Positions 1 to 29,512 of a DNA stretch of 64,000 nt are shown here, piece after piece (position 1 is the stretch's first letter; each line of letters begins with the position of its first letter). Where the stretch lies: the NCBI RefSeq assembly GCF_052324685.1, contig NC_135223.1, positions 20,071,822 through 20,135,821 on the forward strand, given 5' to 3'. The stretch comes from Brachyhypopomus gauderio (Eukaryota > Chordata > Actinopteri > Gymnotiformes > Hypopomidae). A program made the position numbers and the translations under genes. Under the pieces are notes generated by a model. It made no database searches. It was not told where the DNA came from and saw nothing but the letters and a program-made list of their open reading frames with translations.

Positions 1-833
1 AAAACAACATATTAGTCTGCTTAATTGCCTTACTGTTTGCATTGGCGTTAGGCACTTAGATTGAATGTTTCACATATACAAATATAGACAACGATCTACA
101 AATTTGGATGATAAAAACACACAATCATAAAATCTTTGGTTTTGTAAACACGTATAAAGAACATCACCTTTTTTCTGATATTAACTTTTTGCCTTTTGCA
201 ATGTAAATAGGTTAACGCCCCCCACCTCACTTGTGAGAGATCAAAAGAGCTTGATGGAGACTTGTTTTCCTTAAGCTCTTATTCTGTGCACCATACCTCT
301 GAATGCAGACCACATGTAGAATGTTCGGGTGCATGCATGCAGGGAGATCTTCAATCCACAGCACTACCAGAGCCAGACTTCCATCCGGGGTATTGACTTT
401 TAATGTTCACAACAGTGTTATCCAGTCCTAGGCCCAGTCTTTAACGACATCTCTTTTAAAAATTTGCATTCTCTAGAACTAGTTAGCTTAAGGAAACAAA
501 AAAAGCTACAGATCATTCCAGAGATGGGCCAGAGAGGGCTACACTGCACCCTCGTGACATCCGTCATCAAGGCTGTCAAAAACTGCAGTTTCATAACAGA
601 ACAGGAACCCTGTCTGGAGCAAGGTCACAGGAGCTGATTATCATTTCTCCTTTTTAAAGACCAATTATGCTTTAATGCTTTAACACTGCGAGGAGCGTTT
701 ATTTCAGACTGGGAGTGGAGCTCAACTGCTTGCTTCAGCTTCTCTGAAATGCTCGGGACACATTACACATGGAGTTTGGCTTCTTTATGAAAATGCAAAC
801 TTCCTCACTCTCGTTCTCTAATTCTCCAAGCGC
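1..833 (-). other. tent5a: tent5a 3' UTR / downstream flank
   Basis: This stretch follows the tent5a stop codon in the direction of transcription. No coding exon is visible. A minus-strand AATAAA (plus-strand TTTATT) at 698-703 is a candidate polyadenylation signal about 130 nt past the stop. Family members usually have long 3' UTRs, so transcription may continue out of the window. Confidence 0.5.
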
Positions 834-1913
834 TCAGTTGCACGGTAACCAGGTGGAGTAGGCATGCTGCTGGCAGGCAAACACTGGCTGCACCTGAGCA
901 ATGTAGTAATTACTGAAGTTGCCATCTGCTACGTAAGGGGCAGGCTGGTAGTAGCAGGTGACATTCGCCACATTTGGTATGACATTCTGCTCCGCCAGCA
1001 CCCGCACGGCCAGCATGGCGATTAGCCCTAACGTCTGTCTCCTCTCGTGTCCCATCAGGCACACCGTACTTTCGTTCACCACCCCGTGCAGGGTCATCAG
1101 ATAGTCGTACTTGCGGTCCTCCAGCCCCACAAAGTGGTTCTGGAGGTAGGACTCCAGCTTCCTCTGCTGCTCGTTTATGTCTGAGAAGTCAATAAAAAAG
1201 CGTGAGCACATGTAGCGCTGCAGGGACTTCATCTCAGACTCGGAGGCGGCGTGGAAGCCCCTCACCAGCAGGTGGCAGTATTTCAACAGGCCCCCACCCC
1301 GGATCTCCTCGGGGTTCCGTGTGCAGATCACCTTGTTGCGTAGGTGCTCCAGGGCCACGGCGAAGTCTCCGTACACACTCTCGCCGATGATGGTGGGGTG
1401 GAAGGCCTTAGCCATGGGGTTCTCCGAGCACTCATAGAACAGGAGGAGAGAGTCCAGTTTGATCTGGAAGGAGTCCACGCTGAACTCAAACTGTCGCCGC
1501 AACGAGTCCACGAACTTGAGCTCCACGTTCTTGCCCCTGTTGTTGGAGAGGGAGATGAGGCTCCAGCGATCCGAGTCATTGCAAACTTTCACCATCTTCT
1601 GCACATAGGCTTCCTGTGAGGGAGACCAAAACCAAAACACCAAATCACATGCGTTGCCATCATTCGTCTTTAGTGTAATTTACATTCAAAACTGAGGCAG
1701 CGATGGTACCTACCTTTTCTGATATTGTCTAAGAAGCTGAGAATGCAAATTCAACTTTAAACAAGTTTAACACAATCCCATTAGCTATCAAAAAGCAATG
1801 CTTTACTAATAATATTTTGAAACTTATACAAATATAGCTGCACATCCTCTGAACCTACACTTTTTTTGTATTTTGCAACATCTATGTCCTGCATCTGAAA
1901 TTCATTTGAAGGA

Positions 1914-1967
<54 letters not shown>

Positions 1968-2396
1968 TACCTTTAACGTCAGCGGTGTAATTTTCTCTTT
2001 GTTTACCCCCTCGGGAAGAAAGTCCAGGAGACAGTCCAAAACTATGTCTTTCACGATCTGAAATTCTGTCTCGCCTTTGATGTCAGCACAGAATATGAGG
2101 TCGAGGTCTTTGTAGCCAAGTCCACTGTCTTCGTGCAGGACGTGGCTGGCGGCAGAGCCGTTCAGTCGCACGTCTCGGACGCGAATCTTACTCTCCTCCA
2201 TGCGACTCCTCACAGCTTTCACTATTTGTCGAGGTTTCACTTCCAGCGTGGGGAAGTTGCCCCGGCCGTGGATAGGGATGGTCTCCGTCAGTATGTCGTC
2301 CAGCCGCTGCACTTGCTCCCAGTGAAGAACGCTGAAGCTGCTGCTCGCCGCATCACCGTGCGGAACGTTCGCGGTAACACTGTCGTCCTCCGCCAT
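834..2396 (-). CDS. tent5a: Terminal nucleotidyltransferase 5A (FAM46A), two coding exons
   Basis: TENT5 enzymes are noncanonical cytoplasmic poly(A) polymerases that lengthen the tails of selected mRNAs, notably those of secreted proteins; TENT5A acts in bone and collagen production in mammals. Exon 1 is 1971-2396 (142 codons, phase 0) and exon 2 is 834-1613 (259 codons plus stop), giving 401 aa. The join LTLK|EAYVQK matches the family exactly. The catalytic signature is visible: NGSAAS at residues 79-84 and the acidic pair in KDLDLIF (D97, D99). The C-terminus ends STWLPCN, and the preceding [10 protein letters not shown] separates TENT5A from TENT5C. I chose the ATG at 2396 (MAEDD) because it matches the family N-terminus; the in-frame ATG at 2447 is less likely. 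The N-terminus is shorter than in human and lacks its glycine-rich repeats. Confidence 0.95.
1915..1966. repeat. (TAA/ATT)17 microsatellite at tent5a donor
   Basis: A perfect trinucleotide array starts four bases inside tent5a intron 1 (transcript order: exon 1, GTAC, then ATT repeats). It leaves the first four intron bases intact but replaces donor positions +5 and +6 with repeat sequence. Confidence 0.95.
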
Positions 2397-2800
2397 CGCC
2401 ACACGTAAAATACGCACAAGTGGAAAACTTCGCAAAGTTTGCTGCACCTCAGCGATACAACGTTAGGCAACTTCAAATATTTTTTCCACTCTCCGCAGAT
2501 TAAAAGAAAACGTCCGAACCCTTAATTTGATTGAAATAGACTTAGTTGCATCTCTGGACGTCGTACGTCGAATTGTGGTACCGCAGACTCCCGTTTGTGG
2601 GGAATAAACCGTGTCGTTAGTTCGGTCTATTTCTACGTCTTCCTCGATTTGAGCGTCCGCTGTTGTATCCGCTCGTTTCTACGAGGTGAGCGCAGTCCTG
2701 TTGGTCGCACTGTCGTCTCGGTTTGTATACCGGAGGTTCCTCTCAGGTTCCGCCTGCGACTCCATGTCTTCAGGGCACGCCTATTACTTCACATGAATAT
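2397..2800 (-). promoter_or_regulatory. tent5a: tent5a 5' UTR and presumptive promoter
   Basis: This is the sequence upstream of the chosen tent5a start. It is richer in CG dinucleotides between about 2560 and 2780 than the flanks, as expected of a vertebrate promoter, but I see no clear TATA box. The assignment rests on position only. Confidence 0.4.
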
Positions 2801-4229
2801 TACATTTGCACTTGAAGGAACCTTCAAGGAACCGTACGGGGAGTGACCACTCTGTGTATATTTCCCCAAGAAACCCGTCTTCTAATAACCATTAGTTTAT
2901 GAAGGAAGTTATACGTTCCGTTTTAAAAAATGACAAACCGACGTATAAATATTGAATGCCACCTTAGTTCTTTTTTTCCTCATATGATAAAATAATCGTC
3001 TAATGAAATTCACACATCCACGTAGGCTGCCCTAAGTTCTCGAAGCCTCTGTGAATGATGTCTGCTTGATCAGCACCAGTCAGGCCGCATGAAACACCTC
3101 AATCTTCTTACTGAATGATGTCTGTATGTGCCAGGAGTCTTCTGGTACTAACAGTGTCCTTCACACTGGTGGCTCATAACGGTCAGAGGATGCAAAATCT
3201 TTGCTTTACAAGCAAGAACGACTACTACCTTTCATCTGCTTTATCCGATGTCATCAAAAAGAAAATGTACAGACTTTTAATAATTATATATTAATCTCAA
3301 TTAAACAAAATAATGTATTTTAATAACATACTCTATGCTACGAGAGTTTACGTCTGCTCATCAGAAAAAAATAATAATAATACACGGACGCTTCTTATAA
3401 TCCATCAGTGAACGCGACAAATCTTACCCCAAAGTGTCTTTATACTGCCCCCCGCTGGTGGAATGAACAGTTGTACAGTAATCACACTGAGAAATTTCAA
3501 CGCTTCTGGTCTGAACCAGAATACTGTCCAAGGTTACCCAATTATTTAATGAACCAACGATGTCAACGGTGAAGTTTAACATAGAAGCTGCACCGTTAAA
3601 CAGAGTAAACCGTGTAGTCTTGCCGTTCTCACTGCGATAGAACGGTACACTATTTTGCACATCACTCGCCAACCTCTCTACAAAATCACAGGTGTTTATT
3701 TAAAGACCCTCGATTTTGTTTTTATTGTTGTTGGTCCCATCTCCATTGAAAGTAAGCATTTCAATAAGGGCATCTCACGTCATTTGGCATGTGCACTCCC
3801 AGACACCTGCATCAGAAGCAGACTGTGGAAGATTAACCGAGGCAATGCTGCTCTCTAGGTTGGGATAAGGAGTAACAGACTGGGTACAACATCAGACTGG
3901 GGAAGTTGTCATGAGGCATAAATGCTCAAGGTGTGCACAGCTCTTTAAATCTAGCGTATCCCTTTAAATATGAACATTTCGCTCCTATTACAACCTGATC
4001 AATATGGAATATTTGACTCACACATGTACATGTACATGGACATGCATGTATGTCAGTGAATGGACCGTAGCCTTTAAATGCACACATACTTAGTGTGTGT
4101 AATAAATGCATTAGAATAAATCAGATGATTAGTGAGTCATATGCATATTTTAGTATGTAATATACATTTTATGAATGAAAGTCTTATTCTGCTCTATGTC
4201 TAATGTAATCAGGACCTTTTGACCTCTGG

Positions 4230-4271
<42 letters not shown>

Positions 4272-7200
4272 TTCTAAGGAGCACATCTCTGAACTTCCCA
4301 ACCAATACTGATCAAGTCTGGGGACCTACCCTGGGTCAGAGGGATGACTTTGCCAGTGAAGTTTGATTAATGGTTACATGGTTGGCAGAGAATGATTTAT
4401 TTCAATGTTCATGCATTGCCATCTAACTTGTACTAAGTGTTATTAATTATTGTACATCACCAGATGCCAAAACACTGTGAGCATGAATGACTATATTTAC
4501 ATTTACACATTTATTTTAACTTTCTTCAGACTTACTGCCAGTGACATTGCTGTTCACAGAGAGGAAGTAAATATGTTTGGCACAGCTACTACAGAAGAAA
4601 ATGATGCAGGTTCTTGCATCACAGTGAGTGTTTATTTGTAGCCACTATATATTTCACAATTTATATTTTATATATTTTAATTGATTTTTTTTTCCTTTTT
4701 GTCCTATATGGTCATATTGGTAGTTATGCTTTTTACTGCAGTGTATTTAAATAAATACTTAAATTGCTTGAAATTCTGTTTAGAATTTTTTTCTATCAAA
4801 AAAACTATTCTGCTTGTTAGTATACTGTGGCTTTATAATATTTCAACAGTGTTGGTAACCTAGCAGTGATGAAACTCATGCTCAACATATTTCCTGTGAG
4901 ATGTAAACTGCCAAACTAAACTAAGCTCTTGTACCATCCTGGCCAGGCTATGAGGTTAACCAGAGGTACATTAACCAGAGGGTAAGACAGCTGAACATTA
5001 AGAATTTTATGACGAAGCTACACAGTTATTACTAGAAACCTATCATCTCAAACATTTACAGAGGATTTGGAAAAAACTAGACTCAACAGTATACCAATGT
5101 TTTTTCAAGAAAGTGATTAAATTACACTAAATGAGATTAAACTTGAACATGAAAATTGTACATGGGAAATCAGTTGACTTTGAAGGCCCATTTTACAGGT
5201 TTCATGTTTTTATATCTTTTACGCTCTGCAATGTTAACAATAAAAAGTAACACATATCACTTGAATGGTATTGCATCCTAAAAACGTGATGGTGCCTTCC
5301 AGTTCTTTCTGTTCTCCTCCCACTGTGCTCCCCTCACCATTAATTGAAATACCAGGTGGGTCACGGAACCTGCTGGACCACTAGTCATATGGCTGTAGGG
5401 CATTCACTTAAGGTGAAATGTCAAATTAGTGGTCATCACATGGGGGCAAACTGACTCGGTCTCTTAGCTCCTGAGAAGCTGTGCAAAAAAATTTATATGT
5501 GGTGGGAAAATGCAGCTATTATGTATCGAGTTCCAGCCTCAAAACTGCTCTGGGTGCTCTGAGAATGATCAGTGACATGGTAAGCTCCATGAAGTGTACC
5601 ATATTGTGTACCCGTCCCAGGAAAATTCCCTATTTAATTTATTTGATTACAGAGCTTTTGTGATTTGTCTTCCTGCATCAAGTTGCAAGCAGACAGCAGT
5701 ACTGCAGAAGAGCTTTATCTGGTGATGTGTAGACCAGACGTGTTCTCCATTACCCATACCGTGTTTCCACTGCTGACATGCCTTATGGCTCTTACAGATA
5801 GGTTGCAACTCTGAATACACACCAAGCCAACTGTGAATATAGCCACAACTAGCTGTGAATATACCCCCAGCCAACTGACATTATAAACCAGTGAAAAATA
5901 AATTATACATATGAATGGCAAGGGAGATTTATTTCATACACAGGTGAATTCAAGGTGCTTTACCAATAAAAAATTGTTTATTTAAAAAATGAATATAAGA
6001 CTGAAAAAGACCAGCTTAAAAGACAAATTAATAGTACAATGCTAAAAAAGGTGCCATACATGAAGCTCAATTACAGACACAAGAGAATAGAAGTTTTTAC
6101 ATTACTTTATGCTATGTCATCTTTCAGCATGTATTCTAAAAAAAGTATTCCATGATTTAGACAGTGAGGGTGAGATGAGGGTGAGAGCCCTCAGGACCAC
6201 AGTCACATTCTGACCTTCTCTTGTAGTTATTGTGTTACAGATAAGCCTGCTGGAGATCCATGCTGACCACTGTGTGTTTTTGTTTATGGACTGGTCCTCT
6301 GTTGTTTATATTTACATATTGAATGCGTTTCTGTTTTAGCTGCATGTTGAGATGATTAGACTTACTTATCAGTGTGGCTACGCCACAAAACGTCCCAGTG
6401 ATGTACCACATTGTAACAGTAGATAACCGGATGCTGTTATATTCATCATCCTACTCCATTTACTTCACTGGATGCAGAAACAGCTCACCCACTCTAGATC
6501 CACTGGGGAGGTTAATACTCCTACACCAAATCCTGAACTGAAATGTATGTCCAACCGTCTGGAATGCTGTTTTGCACTCATATAGGCTATATGTAACACA
6601 GTATATTATGGGATGTTTATACGATGGGGCGCTCAAGGGGATGAAGGTTTTCTCCTTGCACCAACTCTCCTCTCTGCTCCAGCCTCTCTCGCCATATCTG
6701 AGGGACACTCTCTGCCCACTCCTGTAGGCCAGAACATGCATCATATCACCACCGTAAGGTATTGGACATCGTTGCCATCACATGAACCAGAGGGCAAGTT
6801 TCAAATGCTTTCCACCTTGAGAAGCTACACCTTTAGCCTTAATCATTCAGAGCGGGTCACTAATGAAGTGGGCTCTCATAATCTGTTAAACGGTCTAATG
6901 ATAGACCAAACAAGAGTGGGAGGGCAGCTCTGCTTGTTTTCTTATTCACAGGCCGAGCAGCAGAGTGGAGTTTTCAGGGCTGCTGAAAGGATGTCGAGAC
7001 CTGTTCTCTCTCACATTCCACCTCTCATTCGTTTCTCTCTTTGCTGTGGCATGTTATGTCAGAGGCGCAAACTGATCGTGCCTTGTCCAGTTAAACCTCG
7101 CTGAAAGCTGTTCTGTGACGTACGAGAGGGTTTGCATTGCTGTGAGCACCAGTGAACCACTGCTGGCACACACAGCTGACAGCTGCCACCCTCAATATTT

Positions 7201-8500
7201 CGTGTTTGCGAGTGTATTCCTGTGAGTGAGTGGTTAATCAAACACAGATCTAAGTGACAGACCTGTCAGCTAACAGTTGTTTCTTAGTGGAGTCTAGGCA
7301 GTAATAATCAAGAGCCTCCCCCCCATCACCAGGCACGGTATCCAGGCTAGTTATATAAAGCATGTGAAATACACTCTAGAAAAGCACATTCATCAGTATA
7401 GTTCAGTATATTACTGTTTTATTTTTATTGTTTTCTAGCTGGAATGGAAGGAATGTAGAACAAGATTTCATCCAGTTGGCAATGACAATATAACCCTTGA
7501 ATGTTAAATATTCCAACCATATGAAATTTAAAAACTGTTGTGTAGTCGGCACTTTGAGTTTGTGTGGGCTGAAGTGATCTTGGGTCCCAGGACAGCTCCT
7601 CTGTTCTCATGCTTAACAAACAGATGCAGTGGGCTTTGCTCTGGCCTGCCATATGAGGAGATCGGGAATTGACAGGGAATCCCACTGGGATGGTAGTCTC
7701 TCTGTCTCTTGCAAACACACTCCTCAGTTACACTGCAGGGAGCCAGATGAATTTGCCATTCCTGAAATCCAGAACGTCATAGTGCTCTTCTTTGAGAATT
7801 CTGATTAGTTAAAGCAACTGGTAGATACATCATTTAATGATGATCAATTGTTTAAATGTTTAGCCTCCAAGTGGTAAATATGTAGCTAAGATAAAGTCAC
7901 TGTGAAAAATTTACTACCACTGTGCTGAACACTTTCATAATCACTCACTCTTTTTTGAAGCAACTTCCCTTGACACAACATTCTCAACTGCTCATTGTTT
8001 CTGCCTTCTGTAATAAAACAATCCGTCAAAAACATTGTGCACTAGGGACCCAAAAGCTCCATTCAAGATTTAACAGTAAATTATTGTACTACAGCATTCC
8101 AGTTGCATCTGACATGGAATTATGGGGCATTTTTCTAGGACTATTTAGAAACATGACGTAGCTGCACTACAAAGCAACACGCAACAATTATAATTATAAT
8201 TATAGGGGGTCCAAACCACAAAATGTTTGGGGTCACTGTAGGGTCATGCACAGCTCTCTTCTCCCAGGCTGTTTAGTTCCTAATGAGAGAACGTTGATAG
8301 AACATTGAGAGAACATTAGATTCTGCACTGTGCCAAGCACATTTCTGCACAATTAACCATGAAGTCATGAAGAACTGCACCCCGCCCATCCCTTGTGCTT
8401 CTGAACTTCAAGAATTTAGAAACTGTAGATGTTCATTCTATGATTTCTAAAGTTCTGAGAGTGTAGATCACCTCTTTCCTTCTTGATGTAGCCTATATAC
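2801..8500. other. Intergenic spacer between tent5a and ibtk
   Basis: No supported gene. Open frames such as those at 3424-3672 (minus) and 6613-7104 (plus) show no recognisable family and no splice context. A (TG)19 microsatellite lies at 4233-4270. A short degenerate tandem repeat of about 30 bp, containing GTGAATATA, sits at about 5813-5880. Confidence 0.6.
4233..4270. repeat. (TG)19 microsatellite
   Basis: A perfect TG dinucleotide run in the tent5a-ibtk spacer. Confidence 0.95.
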
Positions 8501-8529
8501 TTCAAAATAGACTTGGCTTGCAGTCTCTG

Positions 8530-9060
8530 CTCTAATTCATTGGGTTGAGGGCAGGACACTGTGCATACCAGTCAAGTTCTTCCACACCAAACTCTCTTAT
8601 CGATGTCTTTATGGACCTTGATTTGTGCACTGGTGCAGTCATGTTGCAACAGGAAGGGGCCATGCCCAAACTGTTCCCACAAACTTGGGAGCATGAAATT
8701 GTCCAAAATCTCTCGGCTTGCTAAAGCATTGCTCCTGAAAACCAACCCCACACCATAGTCCCCCTCCACCACCCCCACACCAATATCTGCCCCTCCATGA
8801 AACTAAAAACCCCACACCATAATCCGTCCCTCCACCAAACTAAAAACAACCCCACACCATAATCCCCCCCTCCACCAAACTTTACATTTGGCACTATGCA
8901 GCCAAATACTGTTCTCCTAGCAAATGCCAAACCCAGACTCATGCACTGACTTGCCAGACGGAGAAGCACAAGTCGTGACTCCAGTGAACACGTCTACACT
9001 AGAGTTCAGTGGCGATATACTTTACACCACTGCATCAGATACTGTGCAGGTTGTTTTGCT
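8530..9060 (-). mobile_element. Decayed Tc1/mariner transposase fragment
   Basis: Read on the minus strand this region gives pieces typical of a Tc1-family DDE transposase: YGVGLVFR, EILDNFMLPSLWEQFG, GPFLLQHDC (the second catalytic Asp region) and remnants of the C-terminal block. The frame is broken by substitutions and indels, so the copy is dead. A segment encoding the glycine-rich DYGVG loop has been tandemly copied about three times (8747-8885). Terminal inverted repeats were not found. The family call rests on recognised motif order. Confidence 0.75.
8747..8885. repeat. Degenerate ~40-bp tandem repeat inside the Tc1 relic
   Basis: The motif CCCCACACCATAATCC followed by CCTCCACCAAACTAAAAA recurs three to four times at roughly 38-40 bp spacing with point differences. 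It is a local expansion of a transposase segment. Confidence 0.8.
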
Positions 9061-10271
9061 ACCACTTTGTGGCTGAGCTGTCGTCATTCCCAGTTGCTTC
9101 CACTTTATGACCGTAGCAAGACAATTTCATGACTGGACATGTAGCTCGACAACATAGCTAGCTTACTTATTAGAACGTGTTCAAAAGAGCTTTATTAATG
9201 CTTGACAACATAGCTAGTTTTAGCTATTTATTTTTTCCCCATAAGCATCATACTTTCGTGACAAACTTCTCCCAGTCAGAACGTAGAGCACCTGTGAGAT
9301 AAGCCGTTTCAGGACAGCTGTAATTCTCATTGATAGGACCTAACTCTGCTAATGAAGAAATACACTTTACAATACATGGATGTCAAGACCTCCAAGTGCT
9401 GCCCTAATGTTTTTTGCCAGTCTCAGAGAACACCTGCTCACTGGCTAATTGAGGCAAATACGTAATTGCTATTCTTTTCACAGGACTCATGTCAGATGAC
9501 TAAATGGTACCATGTCAGTAATTACGGCCTATTATGGCCCATAATCAAGAGGCACTTTCTCATGGAGAGGTCATTCTGCCCGCTCTCAAAATCAGACAAA
9601 TTTAACAGCATAATGAAACTTAAGTATTCACAAAGAGAAATGTATTAAAGACAACCTTATCAGAAAAATCATACTTATCAGGACATCATCATAAACAGAT
9701 CAATACAAATGTAACAGGAACAGGGTTGACTCAAAATAACAGGCAGATCTAAACCTTTGCTCAGGAATATGTGTGTGGAGGGATTGTGAATAACACTGCT
9801 AATTTAATGCTTCTATAAGAATGGAATAATAACAATTCCTGTAAATTCTAAGAAAACAAATGTAGAAATTCTATTGGAAATGATTGTTCTGAATTACATT
9901 TTTAATTATATAAATAATTATGAGACAATCTGAACACTGAGCTCATATATTTGGTTCTTACATATTGGTTATAACCAACTTAAAATACAGTCAGACAAAA
10001 TTATTTTTGTAAAATAAGTGTGTGTGCTACCACTTCCTAAAATATTAAGGCTCCCGTAGCTTTAACCTCATGTAGCATCATGGTATACATTTACACTCCA
10101 GGTCTGCCTGATTGCTCAACTAGCTGCCTCATACTCCTTTGCAGTTAATTCATTATTTTAGGTTCTACAATGTAAGTTTAGTTTTAACTGTGTATAATGT
10201 CAGAAAAACTACCAATTACACCACCAAATATAACTATAACTGTGAACCAACTTGTTCTCATGCATGTGTAC

Positions 10272-10299
10272 CACACACGCACGCACACACACACACACA

Positions 10300-10366
<67 letters not shown>

Positions 10367-10388
10367 ACACACACACACACACACACGC
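10272..10388. repeat. (CA)n microsatellite
   Basis: A long, slightly interrupted CA array (GC and GA interruptions) just past the ibtk 3' end. All open frames through it are repeat artefacts. Confidence 0.95.
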
Positions 10389-10497
10389 AGTGGTGCCCTG
10401 CAACAATAAATACTATGTGCAAATGATATGCAACAGGAGGGTTTTGTTCAAATGAAGTGACTATCCAAAGGACATCAGCATAGATGCACATATGTTC

Positions 10498-10503
10498 TTT
10501 ATT
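10498..10503 (-). terminator. ibtk: Candidate ibtk polyadenylation signal
   Basis: Plus-strand TTTATT (AATAAA on the transcribed strand) about 385 nt downstream of the ibtk stop codon. It is a candidate by position and hexamer only. Confidence 0.4.
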
Positions 10504-10535
10504 TCATGCCACTGCCAAAACACTACTGAATCAAC

Positions 10536-10547
10536 GGGGGGGGGGGG
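10536..10547. repeat. G12 homopolymer
   Basis: Twelve consecutive G residues near the ibtk 3' UTR end. Confidence 0.95.
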
Positions 10548-10884
10548 CTAACAGAACACATGAGGAAAGCTGCAGTTATCATTCTCACCATCTGAGATAA
10601 TGACCTTGTTACTTGTAGAACGCAAGTAAAACACCAGTTTTACACTTGAATAAGACCATTATCATTTTTAGTCCATCTTCATTGTCAGCTCCCTCAACAC
10701 CAGGCATGAAAAACAGCGTCCAAAATGCACAACAAAAGAGCGTGAAGCAAAAGGCCCCTCATGTACCCTCATGTACCCTCAGCAACAGACCCACAGCCAA
10801 ATGACTACTTCACATACGCCAACACGGACATACTGGAGCACACTAGATACGTAGCCAATGTATTAATGTAAAGTTGCAGTTATG

Positions 10885-27025
<16,141 letters not shown>

Positions 27026-27043
27026 TTTAACCCTCCCAAAACC

Positions 27044-28872
27044 CTAATGCTCACACAATCTGCAGGTAAAGGCTTCCCACTGTAGCCTCAGCTTCCAATA
27101 AATAACCTCAAAAATGATAAATAATGCCACAACTCCTTGATGAAACTCTACTGACAAATAAATATGACAGCTTACAATCAAACTTCCTGCAGTCAAAAGC
27201 TCCAACAATAAATAAAAAGCAAAAACAAAAAAGTACTCTTCAAAAAACTTGGAGTGCTAGAATTGTGCATGTGTTCAGGTTCCACTGCACCCTAGCAACC
27301 CCAGGGCGAAACCCCACCCTTACATCAGTCCACCATATCAACCATGTCACCCACACTAACCTCTTCTGGAAAAACCATCAAGAGCATCAAAATTGATAAA
27401 TATTTGGCTATTTCTTTTCTGTACAAAATTTACAAATGTATATAATTAATAATGCAAAAATATTTCCTTGTATATCTAGTTTAGCTTATTGTGCAAAAGG
27501 CATCAAACTCTGCAAACCCCAAAAAGTCCATCTAAACAGTCCATCAAGTTGGAGGGGAAAGACCCCTTCCCCCCAAAACACATCACCTTTTTAAGCCTCC
27601 ATAATTAGTAATGGTGCCTTTCCAAAACAGAAGAAAAAAGATCACATCAGGCTGACTAAATCACATCAGGCTTTCTCTTAGACTTTTCACATGTATTGCC
27701 ATTACTGTAAACAGATAGTACTTACAGAACAGAACTTACAGAACATACAGATACTACTTAACAGCTGTTCAAGAACATACATTTCTTTGATTTCAACATT
27801 GAATCTGCATTTTTACAAGTTCAAAAAATGCTTTAGTACTTAAACAAATGTTTAAGGTAACTGGCTATTACTGTATTACATATATAGATTATATCCCAAT
27901 TCATCAAACTCTACATAAAGTGCACTTCATTACTCTGCATTTAGTTTTTGGTTTACTTTACTTGCCTTATGTAATTTGGTCTCCTGTCTGTATTTTTAGT
28001 TATGCTGTATTATACAGGTGGCCTATCTCTTTTGCCATTACAACTACCATGTTCACCTTAAATATATGTTACATCCATCTGCATCTGTGCAGGTATTTAA
28101 TAAAGTAAAAACAGACAAATTAATGTTCCATATATAAAAGTAGTAAAAAAATTGGAGAAGTGGAGATGTATACACGGTTTGAGAAATGGATATTTTGTTT
28201 ATAGATAGTTCATTTTTACTAACTCTTTAACTATTAACATATTTTACTACAGTAAGCCACATTCACTATCTATGGACAAATAAAACACATTTAGCTATAT
28301 GCTTGTGTATATATTATATATAGTTTCACCTTTAATAACTTATTATAACGTGTTATAACTAAACACCGCACACGTAAACAACTGCCCCATTTATCTGATC
28401 AGAAGTGACAGTACTCGACATATTGGGTAAAGGGTGATGGAGCAGGACTCAAGCTGTGGCACCTAGTTGGATGAATAGTTACAGCTTTCACATATCATTC
28501 ACATGTGGCCTGTTGCACAAATATATGTGACATTTGTGAAATATTGGACAGACTTCCCAATTTGAATGCGGCCCAACTGTCATTACCTACACAGCTAGCT
28601 AGCATGCTACCTACATTTAGCTAGCTGGTTAGCCAACGGTATAGGACACTCTATTTAAGTATGATAGTAAATAGTGTGTAATCTCGTCTCATCCACACAT
28701 CGAGCCAGACATGTTTATAATCAGTTGTGAATTAACGAGCAGCTAAAGGGACTGGCTAGCCTAGCTACAGCTAGCTCACTACACTTGGTGGGACATCGTT
28801 AGCTGGGTTAACTCCGAAGTTCCAGTCCTAGCTAAACCTCACGAAACAACCTGGACAGTTTGGTTTTCTCAC
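27044..28872 (-). other. ibtk: ibtk intron 1
   Basis: An AT-rich intron between the inferred untranslated exon 1 and the first coding exon. No supported gene. The region 28560-28800 has several TAGCTAGC-type palindromes. Confidence 0.55.
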
Positions 28873-29080
28873 CTGCCGCTAGATGAAGAAGAAAGCAGTG
28901 TTTGCGTTTGACTCGGCACAGCAAATCCAGACGTACATCTTCTCAGAAATTCTCCTACTTTTAGAAATAATCTGCAGAGATACGGCCAGTGCAAGTTAGC
29001 TTTGCAAGACCTCGGAAGATGGAAGGCTCGGATTGGCTCCCGGAAACCTGTAACTTCAATTTCTATTGGACCGTTTCACC
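28873..29080 (-). promoter_or_regulatory. ibtk: ibtk untranslated exon 1 and promoter
   Basis: A good donor, GCAG|GTGAGAAA, ends at 28873 and pairs with the acceptor ATTAG|GG at 27043, giving a noncoding first exon. Upstream, two CCAAT boxes in transcript orientation (AGCCAATCC near 29032 and GTCCAATAG near 29064) are spaced as in NF-Y-type TATA-less promoters. No TATA box was seen. The exon's 5' end is inferred. Confidence 0.55.
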
Positions 29081-29512
29081 TCGACGACTTTTATAGTTAT
29101 GATTCCTAATTGTCGCTGCTTGATATAGCATGGTTTATTAACAGTTGTGTAGTCATTCCCTTACGCCCAAACGAATTTATACAGGGAAGCATTGCACCAA
29201 AATGTTTATGTTGCACCAAGTCAACACGCAAGAGAAGGACCTCCCTTTGGCGACCTCTCCTAGCATATGCTGGTCACTGATAGCGCAAGTGTCCCCCCTC
29301 TCAAGCGTCACGTTTGTGAGAATTAGTCGGAGCTCCTTGAACTCAAAAGCAGTGTAATCTGTAGGCTGTAAATAGCTTGAATTGTCAGTTCGTAATATGT
29401 ATATATATATATCAAAAATCCCCATAAACACACTCTTAAACCTTGTGGACAGCCTTCCCAGAAGAGTTGAAGCTGTTCTAGCTGCAAAGGGTGGACCAAC
29501 GTTATATTGAAC

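Noticed and set aside
2397..2447. Upstream in-frame ATG giving tent5a a 17-residue longer N-terminus
   Set aside because: The family start is MAE-like at 2396. The extra residues have no counterpart in relatives I know.
3424..3672. 82-codon minus-strand open frame upstream of tent5a
   Set aside because: No known family and no splice signals tying it to tent5a.
6613..7104. 163-codon plus-strand open frame between tent5a and ibtk
   Set aside because: No recognisable domain, no splice or promoter context, composition like surrounding noncoding sequence.
10139..10491. Several His/Thr or Cys/Val repeat open frames
   Set aside because: Simple CA/TG microsatellite translations.
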